Origin: Arthrobacter bambusae
GTDB taxonomy: Bacteria; Actinomycetota; Actinomycetes; Actinomycetales; Micrococcaceae
Length of the DNA stretch: 64,000 nt
Reading direction: 5' to 3'
NCBI RefSeq assembly: GCF_030812595.1
Contig: NZ_JAUSSZ010000009.1
Location: 124,001-188,000 of the forward strand
The first letter of the stretch is position 1; every line of letters begins with the position of its first letter. This document shows, one piece after another, positions 59,355-64,000 of this stretch. The notes beneath the pieces were generated by a model. The model had not been told where the DNA came from and made no database searches. It worked only from the letters and a program-made list of their open reading frames with translations. Position numbers and translations under genes: made by a program.

Positions 59355-60710
59355 ATGAAGTTTGCATCGTCCGCCAAATTCGCCGCTGTTGTCCTAACAG
59401 CCGCCCTGGCTTTGACCGCCTGCGGAGGCGGCAGCAGCAGCTCCGGAGGGAGTCCCGGACCCGTTGACGGCAAGGGCAAGAAGCTGAGCGTCCTGACAGG
59501 CGTCAACAACCAGTACTCCGCCCAGCAAAAGCAGTGGTTCACCGACATTGCGGCCAAGTTCAAGGCGCAAACCGGTGCCGACATCAGCTTCGAAACCTTC
59601 GCTTCGGCCAACGATGAACTGACCCGCATCCAGACCTCCGTCGTATCGGGCCAAGGACCTGATGTTTACAGCCTCGGCACCACCTTCACGCCCACCGCGT
59701 ATGCAACCAAAGCCTTCGTGACCTTGTCCGACGACGACTGGAAGAAGGTAGGCGGGAAAGACAGGTTCAACCCGGCGGCCCTCGGAATTTCCGGGCCGGA
59801 TGCGCAGCACCAAGCGGGTATTCCCTTTGTCAGCCGGCCGTTCGTGATGGCCTACAACAAGGACCTCCTGAAAGCCGCCGGGATCGACAAGCCCGCCACC
59901 AGCTGGGACGAACTCGCAGCCCAGGCCAAGAAGATGACCGATCCGGCCACCGGCACCTTCGGCCTGGCCACCGGGTACAAGGACAACTTTGACCCCTGGA
60001 AGTTCATCTGGGCCATGTCCGTCCAGGCAGGCAACCCCCTGGTGGACGGCAAGACGCTCAAGCTTGACGACCCGACCGTCAAGAAAGCCTACGAAACCTA
60101 CTTCGGATGGCTTACCAAAGACAAGATCGTAGATCCCGCTTCCATCGGGTGGAGCAACAGCAACGCTGTTGCGGCCTTCGCCTCCGGCAAAGCCGGATAC
60201 CTGATGATGACGACGTCGAGTTCCCTCCCAACGCTCGACAAGTCGGCTGTTGCGGGCAAGTATGCCTACACTGCCATGCCGACGACGGCTCCCGGCCAGA
60301 CGTCCCCCCAGGGCGACGGAGCGAATGCAGCCAGCATCCTGTCCGGTGACAACGTGGTTGTTGCCGACTACTCGAAGCAAAAGGACCTTGCCTTCGCTTA
60401 CATCAACCTGATCACGTCCAAGGACGAGCAGTTGAACTTCCAGAAGATCTTCGGCGACCTGCCGGCCAACGCTGAAGCGCTGAAGGCCCTGGACAACCCC
60501 GCGCTCAAACCGGTTGCCGATACCGCAGCGAAATCCAAGGCCACGCCGTTCACCGGAGCTTGGGGCGACATCCAGCTAGCTCTCCTCAACGTAGTAGTCC
60601 AGTCGATCCCGGACCTCTCCAAGGGTTCCGTCGACGACTCGGCCCTCCAGGCCCGCCTCAAGGATGCACAATCCAAGGGCCAGGCCTCGCTCGACCGGGC
60701 ATCGAAGTAA
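59355..60710 (+). CDS. Extracellular solute-binding protein, sugar/polyol ABC importer
   Basis: This 451-residue lipoprotein has a signal peptide and lipobox LTAC (Cys22), then a Ser/Gly linker and a family 1 solute-binding domain (QKQWFTDIAAKFKAQTGADISFETFA, SGQGPDVYSLGTTF, PFVSRPFVMAYNKDLLKAAGIDKPATSWDELAAQAKK). It is the first gene of a co-directional set with two permeases, an isomerase/epimerase and a Gfo/Idh/MocA dehydrogenase, so a sugar, sugar acid or inositol-like polyol is the likely ligand. Confidence 0.9.
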   Translation: MKFASSAKFAAVVLTAALALTACGGGSSSSGGSPGPVDGKGKKLSVLTGVNNQYSAQQKQWFTDIAAKFKAQTGADISFETFASANDELTRIQTSVVSGQGPDVYSLGTTFTPTAYATKAFVTLSDDDWKKVGGKDRFNPAALGISGPDAQHQAGIPFVSRPFVMAYNKDLLKAAGIDKPATSWDELAAQAKKMTDPATGTFGLATGYKDNFDPWKFIWAMSVQAGNPLVDGKTLKLDDPTVKKAYETYFGWLTKDKIVDPASIGWSNSNAVAAFASGKAGYLMMTTSSSLPTLDKSAVAGKYAYTAMPTTAPGQTSPQGDGANAASILSGDNVVVADYSKQKDLAFAYINLITSKDEQLNFQKIFGDLPANAEALKALDNPALKPVADTAAKSKATPFTGAWGDIQLALLNVVVQSIPDLSKGSVDDSALQARLKDAQSKGQASLDRASK

Positions 60711-60722
60711 GTAGGAACTGAC

Positions 60723-61718
60723 ATGTCCACCGATTCATTGACTGCGGGCAAGTCCACACGCCGCAAGACTTCCCGCGCCGCCAAGCCGGGCCCGCAGTCA
60801 CCGGACGGCACCCTCCGGCGCCGCAAGGGGCTGAGCGAACGCAACCGCCCCTTGTGGATGCTGATTCCAGGCGGGCTCCTGATGATTGTCATCATCGTGG
60901 TGCCGCTCCTGCTCGGGATCTTCATGTCGGGGCTGGACCTGGACCAGTATTCGCTGCGCCAGTGGGTCAGCGCTCCGTTCATCGGAGTCCAGAACTTCGT
61001 CGAAGCGCTGACCGCGTCACCTTTGCTGCATGCCATCTGGCTCAGCGTCAGTTACTCCTTGCTCGCCATGGTGGTCACCATCCCGCTTGGCATCGCCGGC
61101 GCCGTCGCGACCCAAAACGCGTTCAAGGGCCGGGCCTTGATCCGTTCCATCTTCCTGATCCCGTACGTCCTCCCGTCCTTCGTGGTGGCAACGGTGTGGC
61201 GGACCATGTTCCAGCCGGGGAGCGTCATCGACTCGATGTTGCATTCGGTGGGCATCGACGCCGGTCTGTGGCTCAACGGGCCCCAGTCATATTGGACGCT
61301 GATCCTGGTCCAGATCTGGGCATCGTGGCCTTTCGTCTACCTGCTGGCGTTGTCAGGGCTCCAGTCAGTGGACCATGAGGTCCACGAGGCCTCGGCCCTT
61401 GACGGCGCGCTGTGGTGGAACAAACTCCGGTATGTGGTCTTCCCTTATCTCAAGGGTCCGCTCTCCTTGGCGTTTCTGATCGGCATGCTGCACCACATCA
61501 ACAACTTCACCTTGCCGTTCGTCCTGTTCGGAGTACCTGCGCCGTCTGACGTGGAGCTGCTCCCGATCCTCACCTACGTCACCAGCTTCCAGAGTTTCCG
61601 GTTCGGGCTCAGTGCGGCCATGGCGTTCATCTCGCTGATCCTGATCGCAATCCCCTTGTTCATCTATCTGCGGGCCGTCAAACTCGACGACGCCGAAACT
61701 CCCGGAGGCAAAAAGTGA
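60723..61718 (+). CDS. ABC transporter permease, first subunit
   Basis: This 331-residue membrane protein has a basic cytoplasmic N-terminus (~45 residues) and about six helices; the EAA loop is HEASALDGALWWNKLRYVVFPYLKGP near residues 221-246. It follows the binding protein by 12 bp and its stop overlaps the next permease (GTGA). Like the first sugar locus in this window it has no ATPase gene beside it. Confidence 0.9.
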   Translation: MSTDSLTAGKSTRRKTSRAAKPGPQSPDGTLRRRKGLSERNRPLWMLIPGGLLMIVIIVVPLLLGIFMSGLDLDQYSLRQWVSAPFIGVQNFVEALTASPLLHAIWLSVSYSLLAMVVTIPLGIAGAVATQNAFKGRALIRSIFLIPYVLPSFVVATVWRTMFQPGSVIDSMLHSVGIDAGLWLNGPQSYWTLILVQIWASWPFVYLLALSGLQSVDHEVHEASALDGALWWNKLRYVVFPYLKGPLSLAFLIGMLHHINNFTLPFVLFGVPAPSDVELLPILTYVTSFQSFRFGLSAAMAFISLILIAIPLFIYLRAVKLDDAETPGGKK

Positions 61719-62635
61719 GCACCGCAACTACCGCCGCGGGACGCCGGCCGAGCGAAGACTTCCGCCCGGGCTCCAAACGCCAGCACGAAGTCACCCGGCT
61801 CATGCCAGGGCCCATGCTCGCCATCATCCTGACGGTGTTGTGCGCCTTGGTGCTCATTCCGGTGGCGTACATCTTCCTGGCGTCCGTCAATTCGGACATC
61901 GGCGTGGCCCGGGGCGAGTTCTTCCCGTCCAGCTTCTCCTTTGAGAACTACTCCACGATCTGGTCGAGTGTGGGACTGGCCACGGGCTTGGCCAACAGCG
62001 TGCTCGTGGCCGGTTCCACCGCCGTGGTTTCCGCCCTCATGTCGATCGCCACGGCCTACGTCCTGGTCCGCTACCAGTTCCGCGGCCGCCTGACGATCCT
62101 TCGCGCGCTCCTCGGACTGCAGTCGGTTCCAGGTACCCTCATGGTGCTTCCGGTCTTCGTGCTGTTCTCTTCGTCCGCCACCTACTTGGGCATCCAGGTC
62201 ATTGGCACGCAGTGGGGCCTGTTCCTGACGTACCTGACATTCGCGATGCCGTTCTCCACTTGGGTAATGGTCACATATCTGCGCGGCCTGCCGCGCGAAC
62301 TCGAAGAGGCGGCAAGGATCGACGGCGCCAGCAACATGGGTGTGCTGTTGCGGATCATCCTCCCGCTGAGCTGGCCCGGCGTCGTCGTTTCCGGCATTTT
62401 CGCCTTCCTGCTCGGCTGGAACGACGTCCTGTTCGCCTCGGTCATGACGCGTCCCGAAAGCCAGACGGCCGCCGTCGCGCTCCAGGTCTTCGGTGCCTCG
62501 CAGGAGGGCGGCGCGATTCCCTTTTACGGCCAGATGATGGCGGCGTCCCTTGTGTGTGCTGCCCCGGTGGTCATCCTGTACCTGATTTTCCAGCGCTACC
62601 TAGTGGGCGGCCTGACCGCCGGAGGAGTCAAATAA
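61715..62635 (+). CDS. ABC transporter permease, second subunit
   Basis: This 306-residue membrane protein has about six helices and the EAA loop LEEAARIDGASNMGVLLRIILPLSWP near residues 197-222, as in MalG-type subunits. Its GTG start overlaps the previous stop and the next gene starts two bases after its own stop. It completes the channel of the importer. Confidence 0.9.
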   Translation: MSTATTAAGRRPSEDFRPGSKRQHEVTRLMPGPMLAIILTVLCALVLIPVAYIFLASVNSDIGVARGEFFPSSFSFENYSTIWSSVGLATGLANSVLVAGSTAVVSALMSIATAYVLVRYQFRGRLTILRALLGLQSVPGTLMVLPVFVLFSSSATYLGIQVIGTQWGLFLTYLTFAMPFSTWVMVTYLRGLPRELEEAARIDGASNMGVLLRIILPLSWPGVVVSGIFAFLLGWNDVLFASVMTRPESQTAAVALQVFGASQEGGAIPFYGQMMAASLVCAAPVVILYLIFQRYLVGGLTAGGVK

Positions 62636-62637
62636 AT

Positions 62638-63483
62638 ATGAGCACGCCAGTGGTTGAATGGGAGCTCTCGGGCTTCGGCGACGAGATCGACGACGACCCC
62701 AGAATCCAAATTGCCGTGATGCAGGCACTGGGAGCCAAGCACATTGAGGTCCGCAGCGCGTGGGGCACCAACATCGTGGACCTGGATGACGCGCAGCTTC
62801 GCGAACTGAAGTCATTGTTGGATGGCGCGGACATGAAGGTTTCCGCGATCGCCTCGCCGATCGGGAAAGTGGACGTTTCCCTTCCCGTGGAGCACGAGGT
62901 GGAACGGCTCCGCCGGGCGATCAATGCCGCGCAGGTCCTGGAATCCCGCTACATCCGGATCTTCTCCTTCTACTACGGCGAGGGCGTCGCAGTGGAGAGC
63001 ATCCGGGACGCGGTCATCGAACGCATGCGTGCCCTCGCGGACGTGGCGGAAGAGTCCGGCGTCGTACTTCTGCACGAAAACGAGAAGGACATCTACGGGG
63101 ACATCCCCGAACGGGTCCTGGACATCATCGAAACGGTGGCGTCTCCCGCGCTCAAAGTGGCTTGGGATGCGGCCAACTTCGTCCAGGTGGGCGTCAAGCC
63201 CTTCGACGACGCCTACGCCAAGCTCCGCCCGCACCTTGAATACCTGCAGGTGAAGGATGCCTTGTTTTCGAATGCCCACGTGGTTCCGGCGGGCGAGGGC
63301 GACGGCGATGTCCTCCGCACGGTCGAGGCATTGAAGGCCGACGGATACAGCGGCTTCGCGAGCCTTGAACCACACTTGGCCGGCGCCCATGGGCTGGGCG
63401 GCTTCTCCGGTCCGGCGGCGTTCGGCATTGCGGCGAGGGCGTTCGCGAAAGTCCTCAATGAAGCAGGAGTGGAGACGAAGTGA
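62638..63483 (+). CDS. Sugar phosphate isomerase/epimerase (xylose-isomerase-like TIM barrel)
   Basis: This 281-residue protein belongs to the AP-endonuclease-2 / xylose-isomerase-like TIM-barrel superfamily: ALGAKHIEVRSAWGTN, SRYIRIFSFYYGEG, VLLHENEKDIYGD with metal-binding Glu, LKVAWDAANFVQVG with Asp, and YLQVKDALF with the C-terminal metal ligands. It probably isomerises or epimerises a sugar or keto-inositol with a divalent metal. It is directly after the permeases and overlaps the dehydrogenase. Confidence 0.85.
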   Translation: MSTPVVEWELSGFGDEIDDDPRIQIAVMQALGAKHIEVRSAWGTNIVDLDDAQLRELKSLLDGADMKVSAIASPIGKVDVSLPVEHEVERLRRAINAAQVLESRYIRIFSFYYGEGVAVESIRDAVIERMRALADVAEESGVVLLHENEKDIYGDIPERVLDIIETVASPALKVAWDAANFVQVGVKPFDDAYAKLRPHLEYLQVKDALFSNAHVVPAGEGDGDVLRTVEALKADGYSGFASLEPHLAGAHGLGGFSGPAAFGIAARAFAKVLNEAGVETK

Positions 63484-64000
63484 GCGAAACGTCAAACGCT
63501 CCCGCGCAGATCCGGGCCGCAATCGTAGGGTGCGGCGTTATCGGCCGCACCCACGCGGCGGCGGTACGCGAGTTCCCGGAGGTCGTCGTCACCGCGCTTG
63601 TGGACGTGGTTCCCGAGGCTTCCGAGGCGCTCGCCGCAAAGATCGAAGCCCAGGGCGATCCGAAACCGGCGCTCTTCGCGACGCTGGCCGAGGCCTTCGC
63701 TTCCGCGCCCGTGGACCTGGTCATCATCGCGACGCCCAGCGGACTGCACATCCAGCAAGCGCTGGACGCCCTCGACGCCGGCAAGCACGTCGTGATCGAA
63801 AAGCCCCTTGGCGTCGACTTGGAAAAGGCAGACGAAATCCTTGGTGAGGCCGAAGCCGCCGAGGCCAAGGGCTTGGTGGCCACCGTGATCAGCCAGCACC
63901 GCTTCGATCCGGCCAGCCGGGTGGTGGACGAGGCCACTCGAGCCGGACGCTTCGGCAGGCTGACCTCCGCCGTCGCCTCGGTCAGCTGGTGGCGAAGCCA
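63480..64000 (+). CDS. Gfo/Idh/MocA family oxidoreductase, N-terminal part
   Basis: The gene begins at GTG 63480, overlapping the previous stop, and runs off the window after 173 codons. The Rossmann motif AAIVGCGVIGRTHAAAVREF near residues 14-33 and the catalytic-region motif DAGKHVVIEKPLGVDLEKADEIL near 99-121 identify the family. Members oxidise sugars or inositols with NAD(P). Next to a TIM-barrel isomerase and an ABC importer, a role in polyol or keto-sugar breakdown is likely. The C-terminal substrate domain is not visible. Confidence 0.85.
   Translation, partial: MSETSNAPAQIRAAIVGCGVIGRTHAAAVREFPEVVVTALVDVVPEASEALAAKIEAQGDPKPALFATLAEAFASAPVDLVIIATPSGLHIQQALDALDAGKHVVIEKPLGVDLEKADEILGEAEAAEAKGLVATVISQHRFDPASRVVDEATRAGRFGRLTSAVASVSWWRS

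Overview
The window is high-GC DNA with short intergenic gaps, many GTG starts and frequent ATGA/GTGA start-stop overlaps. Gene content (Gls24/Asp23 module with DUF6286, actinobacterial-type histidine lyase, sugar ABC loci without their own ATPase) fits a soil actinobacterium of the Micrococcaceae, most likely Arthrobacter or a close relative. That is an inference from protein content, not from a marker gene. It reads as ordinary chromosome: no phage, integrase, insertion sequence, CRISPR or rRNA was seen.

Layout. 1-10.7 kb: end of a glycerophosphodiesterase, a DoxX-like protein, an AzlCD pair, a TetR regulator, a thiamine-binding protein, a MazEF-type toxin-antitoxin pair, two methyltransferase-fold proteins, and a LysR / MHS transporter / 3-hydroxybutyrate dehydrogenase locus. 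10.7-21 kb: a frameshifted LysE exporter, then a histidine-utilisation region (amino-acid permease, IclR regulator, hutU, hutH, hutG) tied together by four matching palindromic operators, and a purine permease. 21-28.4 kb: CopC-like protein, a small FAD-type oxidoreductase, a tandem universal stress protein, a 933-residue PEP-synthase/rifampicin-phosphotransferase-like dikinase, a CDF metal exporter and a zincin-like protein. 28.4-34.8 kb: LacI regulator with fructokinase, an EamA exporter, tRNA-Glu, tRNA-Asp and tRNA-Phe, and a five-gene Asp23/Gls24 envelope-stress operon. 34.8-41.5 kb: alpha-glucosidase divergent from a sugar ABC importer, closed by its own LacI regulator. 41.5-48.6 kb: a hypothetical protein, exonuclease III, an HdeD-like protein, a thiolase/CoA-transferase operon under an IclR regulator, and a fasciclin lipoprotein behind a SigK-like promoter. 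48.6-57 kb: photolyase, the valine/isobutyrate operon mmsA / 3-hydroxyisobutyryl-CoA hydrolase / mmsB / enoyl-CoA hydratase, MarR and an acyl-CoA synthetase. 57-64 kb: nadE, a LacI regulator and a second sugar or polyol ABC operon running into an isomerase and a Gfo/Idh/MocA dehydrogenase cut by the window edge.

How it works together. Most loci are catabolic cassettes, each with a local regulator: histidine, 3-hydroxybutyrate and acetoacetate, branched-chain acyl-CoA, alpha-glucosides, fructose, and probably a polyol. Neither ABC locus encodes an ATPase, so both probably share one encoded elsewhere.

The most notable non-gene signals are a family of three gapless 62-bp palindromes whose arms co-vary; a CCATCC / CCGAATAG promoter ahead of the fasciclin gene; operator pairs or sets that define small regulons (hut, ketoacid CoA-transferase, isobutyrate/acyl-CoA); and several tandem repeats. 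Functional names come from recognising motifs and protein sequence by eye; no database search was run.
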